From: Amia ocellicauda
Lineage: Eukaryota > Chordata > Actinopteri > Amiiformes > Amiidae
Reading direction: 5' to 3'
Assembly: GCF_036373705.1 (NCBI RefSeq)
Contig: NC_089851.1
Coordinates: 59,565,350 to 59,629,349, forward strand
Length of the DNA: 64,000 nucleotides
Every line of letters starts with the position of its first letter. Positions within the stretch are counted from its first letter, which is position 1. The notes below the pieces were generated by a model. That model ran no database searches. It was not told where the DNA came from and was given only the letters and a program-made list of their open reading frames with translations. The position numbers and the translations under genes were made by a program. This document shows, piece by piece, positions 21,401 to 34,400 of this stretch.

Positions 21401-22592
21401 TCGATATCTAACTCTCTTGCTTGCTATCGCTCCCCCAATGGTCAGTAGCATAGTAGCATAACAGCAGATCACGGACCACTGTCAATCAGATGCTTGCCTT
21501 GCCGTCCATCCATCCATCCATCTATCTATCTATCTATCAATGACTCTCGATATCTAACTCTCTTGCTTGCTATCGCTCCCCCAATGGTCAGTAGCATAGT
21601 AGCATAACAGCAGATCACGGACCACTGTCAATCAGATGCTTGCCTTGCCGTCCATCCATCCATCTATCTATCTATCTATCTATGACTCTTGATATCTAAC
21701 TCTCTTGCTTGCTATCGCTCCCCCAATGGTCAGTAGCATAGTAGCATAACAGCAGATCACGGACCACTGTCACTCAGATGCTTGCCTTGCCGTCCATCCA
21801 TCCATCTATCTATCTATCTATCTATGAGTCTTGATATCTAACTCTCTTACTTGCTTTCGCTCACCCAATGGTCAGTAGCATAGTAGCATAACAGCAGATC
21901 ACGGACCACTGTCAATCAGGTGCTTGCCTTGCCGTCCATCCATCCATCTGTCTATCTATCTATCTATCAATGACTCTCGATATCTAACTCTCTTACTTGC
22001 TATCGCTCCCCCAATGGTCAGTAGCATAGTAGCATAACAGCAGATCACGGACCACTGTCAATCAGATGCTTGCCTTGCCGTCCATCCATCCATCTATCTA
22101 TCTATCTATCTATGACTCTTGATATCTAACTCTCTTGCTTGCTATCGCTCCCCCAATGGTCAGTAGCATAGTAGCATAACAGCAGATCATGGACCACTGT
22201 CAATCAGATGCTTGCCTTGCCGTCCATCCATCCATCCATCTATCTATCTATCTATCAATGACTCTTGATATCTAACTCTCTTGCTTGCTATCGCTCCCCC
22301 AATGGTCAGTAGCATTGTAGCATAACAGCAGATCACGGACCACTGTCAATCAGATGCTTGCCTTGCCGTCCATCCATCCATCTATCTATCTATCTATCTA
22401 TGACTCTTGATATCTAACACTCTTACTTGCTTTCGCTCACCCAATGGTCAGTAGCATAGTAGCATAACAGCAGATCACGGACCACTGTCAATCAGATGCT
22501 TGCCTTGCCGTCCATCCATCCATCTATCTATCTATCTATCTATGACTCTCGATATCTAACTCTCTTGCTTGCTATCGCTCCCCCAATGGTCA
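18421..22592 (+). repeat. satellite block between cassettes 3 and 4
   Basis: About 29 monomers with the same ordered variants as 11.4-17.5 kb, including the GGTCAGAAGCAAAG monomer (near 20110). TCTAGCTAGCTATC monomers near 20346 and 21230 have no cassette. Confidence 0.96.
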
Positions 22593-22692
22593 CGTATGTT
22601 GCATTCAACGACAAAGAAAATCGTGTGCTGGAAATGATTTTTGGCAACTGTGAAGGAACTGCACGACTGCAGCAACCAAAACACCTCTGTCT

Positions 22693-22766
22693 GTCTCTGT
22701 GGCGCAATCGGTCAGCGCGTTTGGCTGTTAACCAAAAGGATGGTGGTTCGAATCCACCCAGGGACG
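22693..22766 (+). tRNA. tRNA-Asn-GTT: tRNA-Asn(GTT), terminator lost
   Basis: The tRNA body is identical to the copy at 17613-17686, but the downstream TTTT is changed to TTAT, so termination may be altered. Confidence 0.85.
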
Positions 22767-22931
22767 GCCCACTTATCCCCCCGCCCCTTGTTATTGTTTC
22801 TACTTCTGGCGGACAGCTTGCCAGACTGTGGCTACAGTAACCTTAAGCTGCTTGCTGTGGACGGCCATCTTGCAAAAATGTATTGATCGTTTAGAAACTT
22901 CCTTTCCATTGCCTAGGCCAACATAAACCAA

Positions 22932-23004
22932 GGCACTGCTGGGAGTCGAACCCAGGGTTTCCTGTTTACAAGACAGGCGCTTTGACCAACTAAGCCACGG
23001 TGCC
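22932..23004 (-). tRNA. tRNA-Thr-TGT: tRNA-Thr(TGT)
   Basis: Same sequence as the copy at 17852-17924, with the shared C6-A67 acceptor mismatch. Confidence 0.8.
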
Positions 23005-23046
23005 AGGACTCTCCCATTCCCCAGTGCCTACACTCAGGCGTAAGGC

Positions 23047-23077
<31 letters not shown>

Positions 23078-23434
23078 CAAAACAAAACAAAACAAAACAA
23101 AACAAAACAAAACAAAACAAAACAAAACAAAACAAAACAAAACAAAATCTGGATGCAGACTGCAACAAAGGAAGCACACAGAGGTGAAAACGTAAGGTTG
23201 ACGGGAGCAACAAGCTCCCTGTTGCAACTGTCCAGGGGCGGCAACGGGAATTGGACGTTGGCCGTAGCGCGTGTCCTTTGGGTTCTGGTTCTTCTTTACA
23301 AACCGGCGTCTGTCCAGTTGGCTTTCCGGTTCATTACGTCCTCTGATGGCTTTACGATAAGCCTATCTTGCTAAAACTGATGGTCGACAAAGCAGAAGCA
23401 CAAGCTTCGCAAGGAGCACAGAAAGCCCGTCTAA

Positions 23435-23507
23435 GGCACCGCTGGGATTTGAACCCAGGACCTCCTGTTTACTAGACAGGCGCTTTAACCAACTAAGCCA
23501 CGGCGCC
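23435..23507 (-). tRNA. tRNA-Thr-AGT: tRNA-Thr(AGT)
   Basis: Anticodon loop CTAGTAA with A37, the canonical form, and all stems paired. The best Thr(AGT) copy together with that at 28390. Confidence 0.88.
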
Positions 23508-23530
23508 AAATCTGCCTGTGCTGCTGCTGA

Positions 23531-26500
23531 TAGTAGAATAACAGCAGATCACGGACCGCTGTCAATCAGGTTCTTGCCTTGCCGTCCATCCATCCATCCA
23601 TCTATCTATGACTCTCAATATCTAACTCTCTTGCTTGCTATCGCTCCCCCAATGGTCAGTAGCATAGTAGCATAACAGCAGATCACGGACCACTGTCAAT
23701 CAGGTGCTTGCCTTGCCGTCCATCCATCCATCTGTCTATCTATCTATCTATGACTCTTGACATCTAACTCTCTTGCTTGCTATCGCTCCCCCAATGGTCA
23801 GAAGCAAAGTAGCATAACAGCAGATCACGGACCACTGTCAATCAGATGCTTGCCTTGCCGTCCATCCATCCATCCATCTATCTATCTATCGATCAATGAC
23901 TCTCGATATCTAACTCTCTTGCTTGCTATCGCTCCCCCAATGGTCAGTAGCATAGTAGCATAACAGCAGATCACGGACCACTGTCAATCAGATGCTTGCC
24001 TTGCCGTCCATCCATCCATCTATCTATCTATCTATCTATGACTCTTGATATCTAACTCTCTTGCTTGCTATCGCTCCCCCAATGGTCAGTAGCATAGTAG
24101 CATAACAGCAGATCACGGACCACTGTCAATCAGATGCTTGCCTTTCCGTCCATCCATCCATCCATCTATCTATCTATCTATCTATGAGTCTTGATATCTA
24201 ACTCTCTTACTTGCTTTCGCTCACCCAATGGTCAGTAGCATAGTAGCATAACAGCAGATCACGGACCACTGTCAATCAGGTGCTTGCCATGCCGTCCATC
24301 CATCCATCTGTCTATCTATCTATCTATGACTCTTGACATCTAACTCTCTTGCTTGCTATCGCTCCCCCAATGGTCAGAAGCAAAGTAGCATAACAGCAGA
24401 TCACGGACCACTGTCAATCAGATGCTTGCCTTGCCGTCCATCCATCCATCCATCTATCTATCTATCTATCAATGACTCTCGATATCTAACTCTCTTGCTT
24501 GCTATCGCTCCCCCAATGGTCAGTAGCATAGTAGCATAACAGGAGATCACGGACCACTGTCAATCAGATGCTTGCCTTGCCGTCCATCCATCCATCTATC
24601 TATCTATCTATCTATGACTCTTGATATCTAACTCTCTTGCTTGCTATCGCTCCCCCAATGGTCAGTAGCATTGTAGCATAACAGCAGATCACGGACCACT
24701 GTCAATCAGATGCTTGCCTTGCCGTCCATCCATCCATCTATCTATCTATCTATCTATCTATGACTCTCGATATCTAACTCTCTTACTTGCTATCGCTCCC
24801 CCAATGGTCAGTAGCATAGTAGCATAACAGCAGATCACGGACCACTGTCAATCAGATGCTTGCCTTGCCGTCCATCCATCCATCCATCTATCTATCTATG
24901 ACTCTTGTTATCTAACTCTCTTGCTTGCTATCGCTCCCCCAATGGTCAGTAGCATAGTAGCATAACAGCAGATCATGGACCACTGTCAATCAGATGCTTG
25001 CCTTGCCGTCCATCCATCCATCTATCTATCTATCTATCAATGACTCTTGATATCTAACTCTCTTGCTTGCTATCGCTCCCCCAATGGTCAGTAGCATAGT
25101 AGCATAACAGCAGATCACGGACCACTGTCAATCAGATGCTTGCCTTTTCGTCCATCCATCCATCTATCTATCTATCTATCAATGACTCTTGATATCTAAC
25201 TCTCTTGCTTGCTATCGCTCCCCCAATGGTCAGTAGCATAGTAGCATAACAGCAGATCACGGACCACTGTCAATCAGATGCTTGCCTTGCCGTCCATCCA
25301 TCCATCCATCTATCTATCTATCTATCAATGACTCTCGATATCTAACTCTCTTGCTTGCTATCGCTCCCCCAATGGTCAGTAGCATAGTAGCATAACAGCA
25401 GATCACGGACCACTGTCAATCAGATGCTTGCCTTGCCGTCCATCCATCCATCTATCTATCTATCTATCTATGACTCTTGATATCTAACTCTCTTGCTTGC
25501 TATCGCTCCCCCAATGGTCAGTAGCATAGTAGCATAACAGCAGATCACGGACCACTGTCACTCAGATGCTTGCCTTGCCGTCCATCCATCCATCTATCTA
25601 TCTATCTATCTATGAGTCTTGATATCTAACTCTCTTACTTGCTTTCGCACACCCAATGGTCAGTAGCATAGTAGCATAACAGCAGATCACGGACCACTGT
25701 CAATCAGATGCTTGCCTTGCCGTCCATCCATCCATCCATCTATCTATCTATCTATCAATGACTCTCGATATCTAACTCTCTTGCTTGCTATCGCTCCCCC
25801 AATGGTCAGTAGCATAGTAGCATAACAGCAGATCACGGACCACTGTCAATCAGATGCTTGCCTTGCCGTCCATCCATCCATCCATCTATCTATCTATCTA
25901 TCAATGACTCTCGATATCTAACTCTCTTGCTTGCTATCGCTCCCCCAATGGTCAGTAGCATAGTAGCATAACAGCAGATCACGGACCACTGTCAATCAGA
26001 TGCTTGCCTTGCCGTCCATCCATCCATCTATCTATCTATCTATCTATGACTCTTGATATCTAACTCTCTTGCTTGCTATCGCTCCCCCAATGGTCAGTAG
26101 CATAGTAGCATAACAGCAGATCACGGACCACTGTCACTCAGATGCTTGCCTTGCCGTCCATCCATCCATCTATCTATCTATCTATCTATGAGTCTTGATA
26201 TCTAACTCTCTTACTTGCTTTCGCTCACCCAATGGTCAGTAGCATAGTAGCATAACAGCAGATCACGGACCACTGTCAATCAGGTGCTTGCCTTGCCGTC
26301 CATCCATCCATCCATCTATCTATCTATCTATCAATGACTCTCGATATCTAACTCTCTTGCTTGCTATCGCTCTCCCAATGGTCAGTAGCATAGTAGCATA
26401 ACAGGAGATCACGGACCACTGTCAATCAGATGCTTGCCTTGCCGTCCATCCATCCATCTATCTATCTATCTAGCTAGCTATCTATCTATGACTCTCAATA

Positions 26501-27552
26501 TCTAACTCTCTTGCTTGCTATCGCTCCCCCAATGGTCAGTAGCATAGTAGCATAACAGCAGATCACGGACCACTGTCAATCAGATGCTTGCCTTGCCGTC
26601 CATCCATCCATCCATCTATCTATCTATCTATCAATGACTCTCGATATCTAACTCTCTTGCTTGCTATCGCTCCCCCAATGGTCAGTAGCATAGTAGCATA
26701 ACAGCAGATCACGGACCACTGTCAATCAGATGCTTGCCTTGCCGTCCATCCATCCATCCATCTATCTATCTATCTATCAATGACTCTCGATATCTAACTC
26801 TCTTGCTTGCTATCGCTCCCCCAATGGTCAGTAGCATAGTAGCATAACAGCAGATCACGGACCACTGTCAATCAGATGCTTGCCTTGCCGTCCATCCATC
26901 CATCTATCTATCTATCTATCTATGACTCTTGATATCTAACTCTCTTGCTTGCTATCGCTCCCCCAATGGTCAGTAGCATAGTAGCATAACAGCAGATCAC
27001 GGACCACTGTCACTCAGATGCTTGCCTTGCCGTCCATCCATCCATCTATCTATCTATCTATCTATGAGTCTTGATATCTAACTCTCTTACTTGCTTTCGC
27101 TCACCCAATGGTCAGTAGCATAGTAGCATAACAGCAGATCACGGACCACTGTCAATCAGGTGCTTGCCTTGCCGTCCATCCATCCATCTGTCTATCTATC
27201 TATCTATCCATGACTCTTGACATCTAACTCTCTTGCTTGCTATCGCTCCCCCAATGGTCAGAAGCAAAGTAGCATAACAGCAGATCACGGACCACTGTCA
27301 ATCAGATGCTTGCCTTGCCGTCCATCCGTCCATCCATCCATCTATCTATCTATCTATCTATGACTCTTGATATCTAACTCTCTTACTTGCTTTCGCTCAC
27401 CCAATGGTCAGTAGCATAGTAGCATAACAGCAGATCACGGACCACTGTCAATCAGATGCTTGCCTTGCCGTCCATCCATCCATCTATCTATCTATCTATC
27501 TATGACTCTCGATATCTAACTCTCTTGCTTGCTATCGCTCCCCCAATGGTCA
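23531..27552 (+). repeat. satellite block between cassettes 4 and 5
   Basis: About 28 monomers in an order close to 18.4-22.6 kb, with GGTCAGAAGCAAAG monomers near 23800, 24370 and 27255 and a TCTAGCTAGC monomer near 26470. Confidence 0.96.
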
Positions 27553-27652
27553 CGTATGTTGCATTCAACGACAAAGAAAATCGTGTGCTGGAAATGATTT
27601 TTGGCAACTGTGAAGGAACTGCACGACTGCAGCAACCACAACACCTCTGTCT

Positions 27653-27726
27653 GTCTCTGTGGCGCAATCGGTCAGCGCGTTTGGCTGTTAACCAAAAGGA
27701 TGGTGGTTTGAATCCACCCAGGGACG
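27653..27726 (+). tRNA. tRNA-Asn-GTT: tRNA-Asn(GTT)
   Basis: All stems as in the copy at 17613, but the T-loop is TTTGAAT (C56 to T), which changes a B-box base and the G19-C56 contact. TTTT at 27733-27736. Confidence 0.75.
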
Positions 27727-27891
27727 GCCCACTTTTCCCCCCGCCCCTTGTTATTGTTTCTACTTCTGGCGGACAGCTTGCCAGACTGTGGCTACAGTAA
27801 CCTTAAGCTGCTTGCTGTGGATGGCCATCTTGCAAAAATGTATTGAGCATTTAGAAACTTCCTTTCCATTGCCTAGGCCAACATAAACCAA

Positions 27892-27964
27892 GGCACTGCT
27901 GGGAGTCGAACCCAGGGTTTCCTGTTTACAAGACAGGCGCTTTGACCAACTAAGCCACGGTGCC
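27892..27964 (-). tRNA. tRNA-Thr-TGT: tRNA-Thr(TGT)
   Basis: Same as the copy at 17852-17924. Confidence 0.8.
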
Positions 27965-28006
27965 AGGACTCTCCCATTCCCCAGTGCCTACACTCAGGCG
28001 TAAGGC

Positions 28007-28037
<31 letters not shown>

Positions 28038-28389
28038 CAAAACAAAACAAAACAAAACAAAACAAAACAAAACAAAACAAAACAAAACAAAACAAAACAA
28101 AATCTGGATGCAGACTGCAACAAAGGAAGCACACAGAGGTGAAAACGTAAGGTTGACGGGAGCAACAAGCTCCCTGTTGCGACTGTCCAGGGGCGGCAAT
28201 GGGAATTGGACGTTGGCCGTAGCGCGTGTCCTTTGGGTTCTGGTTCTTCTTTACAAACCGGCGTCTGTCCAGTTGGCTTTCCGGTTCATTACGTCCTCTG
28301 ATGGCTTTACGATAAGCCTATCTTGCTAAAACTGATGGTCGACAAAGCGGAAGCACAAGCTTCGCAAGGAGCACAGAAAGCCCGCCTAA

Positions 28390-28462
28390 GGCACCGCTGG
28401 GATTTGAACCCAGGACCTCCTGTTTACTAGACAGGCGCTTTAACCAACTAAGCCACGGCGCC
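28390..28462 (-). tRNA. tRNA-Thr-AGT: tRNA-Thr(AGT)
   Basis: Canonical loop CTAGTAA, TTCAAAT T-loop and fully paired stems. Its 5' flank is cut to four bases before the TCTA tract, so upstream context differs from the other copies. Confidence 0.87.
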
Positions 28463-28465
28463 AAA

Positions 28466-31400
28466 TCTATCTATCTATCAATGACTCTCGATATCTAACT
28501 CTCTTGCTTGCTATCGCTCCCCCAATGGTCAGTAGCATAGTAGCATAACAGCAGATCACGGACCACTGTCAATCAGATGCTTGCCTTGCCGTCCATCCAT
28601 CCATCTATCTATCTATCTATCTATGACTCTTGATATCTAACTCTCTTGCTTGCTATCGATCCCCCAATGGTCAGTAGCATTGTAGCATAACAGCAGATCA
28701 CGGACCACTGTCAATCAGATGCTTGCCTTGCCGTCCATCCATCCATCCATCCATCTATCTATCTATCCATCAATGACTCTCGATATCTAACTCTCTTACT
28801 TGCTATCGCTCCCCCAATGGTCAGTAGCATAGTAGCATAACAGCAGATCACGGACCACTGTCAATCAGATGCTTGCCTTGCCGTCCATCCTCCATCTATC
28901 TATCTATCTATCTATGACTCTTGATATCTAACTCTCTTGCTTGCTATCGCTCCCCCAATGGTCAGTAGCATAGTAGCATAACAGCAGATCACGGACCACT
29001 GTCACTCAGATGCTTGCCTTGCCGTCCATCCATCCATCCATCTATCTATCTATCTATCAATGACTCTCGATATCTAACTCTCTTGCTTGCTATCGCTCCC
29101 CCAATGGTCAGTAGCATAGTAGCATAACAGCAGATCACGGACCACTGTCAATCAGATGCTTGCCATGCCGTCCATCCATCCATCTATCTATCTATCTATC
29201 TATGACTCTTGATATCTAACTCTCTTGCTTGCTATCGCCCCCCCAATGGTCTGTAGCATAGTAGCATAACAGCAGATCACGGACCACTGTCAATCAGATG
29301 CTTGCCTTGCCGTCCATCCATCCATCTATCTATCTATCTATCTATGACTCTTGATATCTAACTCACTTGCTTGCTATCGCTCCCCCAATGGTCAGTAGCA
29401 TTGTAGCATAACAGCAGATCACGGACCACTGTCAATCAGATGCTTGCCTTGCCGTCCATCCATCCATCCATCCATCTATCTATCTATCTATCAATGACTC
29501 TCGATATCTAACTCTCTTACTTGCTATCGCTCCCCCAATGGTCAGTAGCATAGTAGCATAACAGCAGATCATGGACCACTGTCAATCAGATGCTTGCCTT
29601 GCCGTCCATCCATCCATCTATCTATCTATCTATCTATGACTCTTGATATCTAACTCTCTTGCTTGCTATCGCTCCCCCAATGGTCAGTAGCATAGTAGCA
29701 TAACAGCAGATCACGGACCACTGTCACTCAGATGCTTGCCTTGCCGTCCATCCATCCATCCATCTATCTATCTATCTATCAATGACTCTCGATATCTAAC
29801 TCTCTTGCTTGCTATCGCTCCCCCAATGGTCAGTAGCATAGTAGCATAACAGCAGATCACGGACCACTGTCAATCAGATGCTTGCCTTGCCGTCCATCCA
29901 TCCATCTATCTATCTATCTATCTATGACTCTTGATATCTAACTCTCTTGCTTGCTATCGCCCCCCCAATGGTCAGTAGCATAGTAGCATAACAGCAGATC
30001 ACGGACCACTGTCAATCAGATGCTTGCCTTGCCGTCCATCCATCCATCCATCTATCTATCTAACTATCTATGACTCTCGATATCTAACTCTCTTGCTTGC
30101 TATCGCTCCCCCAATGGTCAGTAGCATAGTAGCATAACAGCAGATCACGGACCACTGTCAATCAGATGCTTGCCTTGCCGTCCATCCATCCATCCATCTA
30201 TCTATCTATCTATCTATCTATGACTCTCGATATCTAACTCTCTTGCTTGCTATCGCTACCCCAATGGTCAGTAGCATAGTAGCATAACAGCAGATCACGG
30301 ACCACTGTCAATCAGATGCTTGCCTTGCCGTCCATCCATCCATCCATCTATCTATCTATCTATCTATCTATGACTCTCGATATCTAACTCTCTTGCTTGC
30401 TATCGCTCCCCCAATGGTCAGTAGCATAGTAGCATAACAGCAGATCACGGACCACTGTCAATCAGATGCTTGCCTTGCCGTCCATCCATCCATCCATCTA
30501 TCTATCAATCTATCAATGACTCTCGATATCTAAATCTCTTACTTGCTATCGCTCCCCCAATGGTCAGTAGCATAGTAGCATAACTGCAGATCACGGACCA
30601 CTGTCAATCAGATGCTTGCCTTGCCGTCCATCCATCCATCTATCTATCTATCTATCTATGACTCTCGATATCTAACTCTCTTGCTTGCTATCGCTCCCCC
30701 AATGGTCAGTAGCATTGTAGCATAACAGCAGATCACGGACCACTGTCAATCAGATGCTTGCCTTGCCGTCCATCCATCCATCCATCTATCTATCTATCTA
30801 TGACTCTCGATATCTAACTCTCTTGCTTGCTATCGCTCCCCCAATGGTCAGTAGCATAGTAGCATAACAGCAGATCAAGAACCACTGTCAATCAGATGCT
30901 TGCCTTGCCGTCCATCCATCCATTCATCTATCTATGACTCTCGATATCTAACTCTCTTGCTTGCTATCGCTCCCCCAATGGTCAGTAGCATAGTTGCATA
31001 ACAGCAGATCACAGACCACTGTCAATCAGATGCTTGCCTTGCCGTCCATCCATCCATCCATCTATCTTTCTATGTATCTATGTCTCTCGATATCTAACTC
31101 TCTTGCTTGCTATCGCTCCCCCAATGGTCAGTAGCATAGTTGCATAACAGCAGATCACAGACCACTGTCAATCAGATGCTTGCCTTGCCGTCCATCCATC
31201 CATCCATCTATCTTTCTATGTATCTATGTCTCTCGATATCTAACTCTCTTGCTTGCTAACGCTCCCCCAATGGTCAGTAGCATAGTAGCATAACAGCAGA
31301 TCACGGACCACTGTCAATCAGATGCTTGCCTTGCCGTCCATCCATCTATCTATCTATCTATCTATGACTCTCGATATCTAACTCTCTTGCTTGCTAACGC

Positions 31401-34400
31401 TCCCCCAATGGTCAGTAGCATAGTAGCATAAAAGCAGATCACGGACCACTGTCAATCAGATGCTTGCCTTGCCGTCCATCCATCCATCCATCCATCTATC
31501 TATGACTCTCGATATCTAACTCTCTTGCTTGCTATCGCTCCCCCAATGGTCAGTAGCATAGTTGCATAACAGCAGATCACAGACCACTGTCAATCAGATG
31601 TTTGCCTTGCCGTCCATCCATCCATCCATCTATCTTTCTATGTATCTATGTCTCTCGATATCTAACTCTCTTGCTTGCTATCGCTCCCCCAATGGTCAGT
31701 AGCATAGTAGCATAACAGCAGATCACGGACCACTGTCAATCAGATGCTTGCCTTGCCGTCCATCTATCTATCTATGACTCTTGATATCTAACTTTTTTGC
31801 ATGCTATTGCTTCCCCAATGGTCAGTAGTATAGTAGCATAACAGCAGATCACGGACCACTGTCAATCAGATGCTTGCCTTTCCGTCCATCCATCCATCTA
31901 TCTATCTATCTATCTATGACTCTCGATATCTAACTCTCTTGCTTGCTATCGCTCCCCCAATGGTCAGTAGCATGGTAGCATAACAGCAGATCACGGACCA
32001 CTGTCAATCAGATGCTTGCCTTGCCGTCCATCCATCCATCCATCTATCTATCTATCTATCTATGACTCTCGATATCTAACTCTCTTGCTTGCTATCGCTC
32101 CCCCAATGGTCAGTAGCATAGTAGCATAACAGCAGATCACGGACCACTGTCAATCAGATGCTTGCCTTGCCGTCCATCCATCCATCCATCCATCTATCTA
32201 TCTATCTATCTATGACTCTTGATATCTAACTCTCTTGCTTGCTATCGCTCCCCCAATGGTCAGTAGCATAGTAGCATAACAGCAGATCACGGACCACTTT
32301 CAATCAGATGCTTGCCTTGCCGTCCATCCATCCATCTATCTATCTATCTATCTATGACTCTCGATATCTAACTCTCTTGCTTGCTATCGCTCCCCCAATG
32401 GTCAGTAGCATAGTAGCATAACAGCTGATCACGGACCACTGTCAATCAGATGCTTGCCTTGCCGTCCATCCATCCATCCATCTATCTATCTATCTATCTA
32501 TGACTCTCAATATCTAACTCTCTTGCTTGCTATCGCTCCCCCAATGGTCAGTAGCATAGTAGCATAACAGCAGATCACTGACCACTGTCAATCAGATGCT
32601 TGCCTTGCCGTCCATCCATCCATCCATCTATCTATGACTCTCGATATCTAACTCTCTTGCTTGCTATCGCTCCCCCAATGGTCAGTAGCATAGTTGCATA
32701 ACAGCAGATCACAGACCACTGTCAATCAGATCTTGCCTTGCCGTCCATCCATCCATCCATCTATCTTTCTATGTATCTATGTCTCTCGATATCTAACTCT
32801 CTTGCTTGCTATCGCTCCCCCAATGGTCAGTAGCATAGTAGCATAACAGCAGATCACGGACCACTGTCAATCAGATGCTTGCCTTGCCGTCCATCTATCT
32901 ATCTATGTTTCTCGATATCTAACTCTCTTGCTTGCTATCGCTCCCCCAATGGTCAGTAGCATAGTAGCATAACAGCAGATCACGGACCACTGTCAATCAT
33001 ATGCTTGCCTTGCCGTCCATCCATCCATCCATCTATCTATCTATCTATCTATCTATGACTCTTGATATCTAACTTTTTTGCATGCTATTGCTTCCCCAAT
33101 GGTCAGTAGTATAGTAGCATAACAGCAGATCACGGACCACTGTCAATCAGATGCTTGCCTTTCCGTCCATCCATCCATCTATCTATCTATCTATCTATGA
33201 CTCTCGATATCTAACTCTCTTGCTTGCTATCGCTCCCCCAATGGTCAGTAGCATGGTAGCATAACAGCAGATCACGGACCACTGTCAATCAGATGCTTGC
33301 CTTGCCGTCCATCCATCCATCCATCTATCTATCTATCTATCTATGACTCTCGATATCTAACTCTCTTGCTTGCTATCGCTCCCCCAATGGTCAGTAGCAT
33401 AGTAGCATAACAGCAGATCACGGACCACTGTCAATCAGATGCTTGCCTTGCCGTCCATCCATCCATCCATCCATCTATCTATCTATCTATCTATGACTCT
33501 TGATATCTAACTCTCTTGCTTGCTATCGCTACCCCAATGGTCAGTAGCATAGTAGCATAACAGCAGATCACGGACCACTGTCAATCAGATGCTTGCCTTG
33601 CCGTCCATCCATCCATCTATCTATCTATCTATCTATGACTCTCGATATCTAACTCTCTTGCTTGCTATCGCTCCCCCAATGGTCAGTAGCATAGTAGCAT
33701 AACAGCTGATCACGGACCACTGTCAATCAGATGCTTGCCTTGCCGTCCATCCATCCATCCATCTATCTATCTATCTATCTATGACTCTCGATATCGAACT
33801 CTCTTGCTTGCTATCGCTCCCCCAATGGTCAGTAGCATAGAAGCATAACAGCAGATCACGGACCACTGTCAATCAGATGCTTGCCTTGCCGTCCATCCAT
33901 CCATCCATCTATCTATCTATCTATCTATCTATGACTCTCGATATCTAACTCTCTTGCTTGCTATCGCTCCCCCAATGGTCAGTAGCATAGTAGCATAACA
34001 GCAGATCACGGACCACTGTCAATCAGATGCTTGCCTTGCCGTCCATCCATCCATCCATCTATCTATCTATCTATCTATGACTCTCAATATCTAACTCTCT
34101 TGCATGCTATCGCTACCACAATGGTCAGTAGAATAGTAGCATATCAGCAGATCAGGGACCACTGTCAATCAGATGCTTGCCTTTCCGTCCATCCATCCAT
34201 CTATCTATCTATCTATCTATGACTCTCGATATCTAACTCTCTTGCTTGCTATCGCTCCCCCAATGGTCAGTAGCATAGTAGCATAACAGCAGATCACGGA
34301 CCACTGTCAATCAGATGCTTGCCTTGCCGTCCATCCATCCATCCATCCATCTATCTATCTATCTATGACTCTCAATATCTAACTCTCTTGCTTGCTATCG

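Larger units (their letters stand above)
22593..23530. repeat. tRNA cassette 4, long type
   Basis: Near-identical copy of cassette 3, 5,080 bp downstream. The main difference is a longer (AAAAC)n tract (23047-23147). Confidence 0.92.
27553..28465. repeat. tRNA cassette 5, long type, alternative right junction
   Basis: Long cassette with (AAAAC)n at 28007-28102. After the Thr(AGT) gene it joins directly to a TCTA tract (CCAAATCTATCTATC) and lacks the CTGCTGCTGA exit of cassettes 3, 4 and 14, so its right end was rearranged. Confidence 0.9.
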
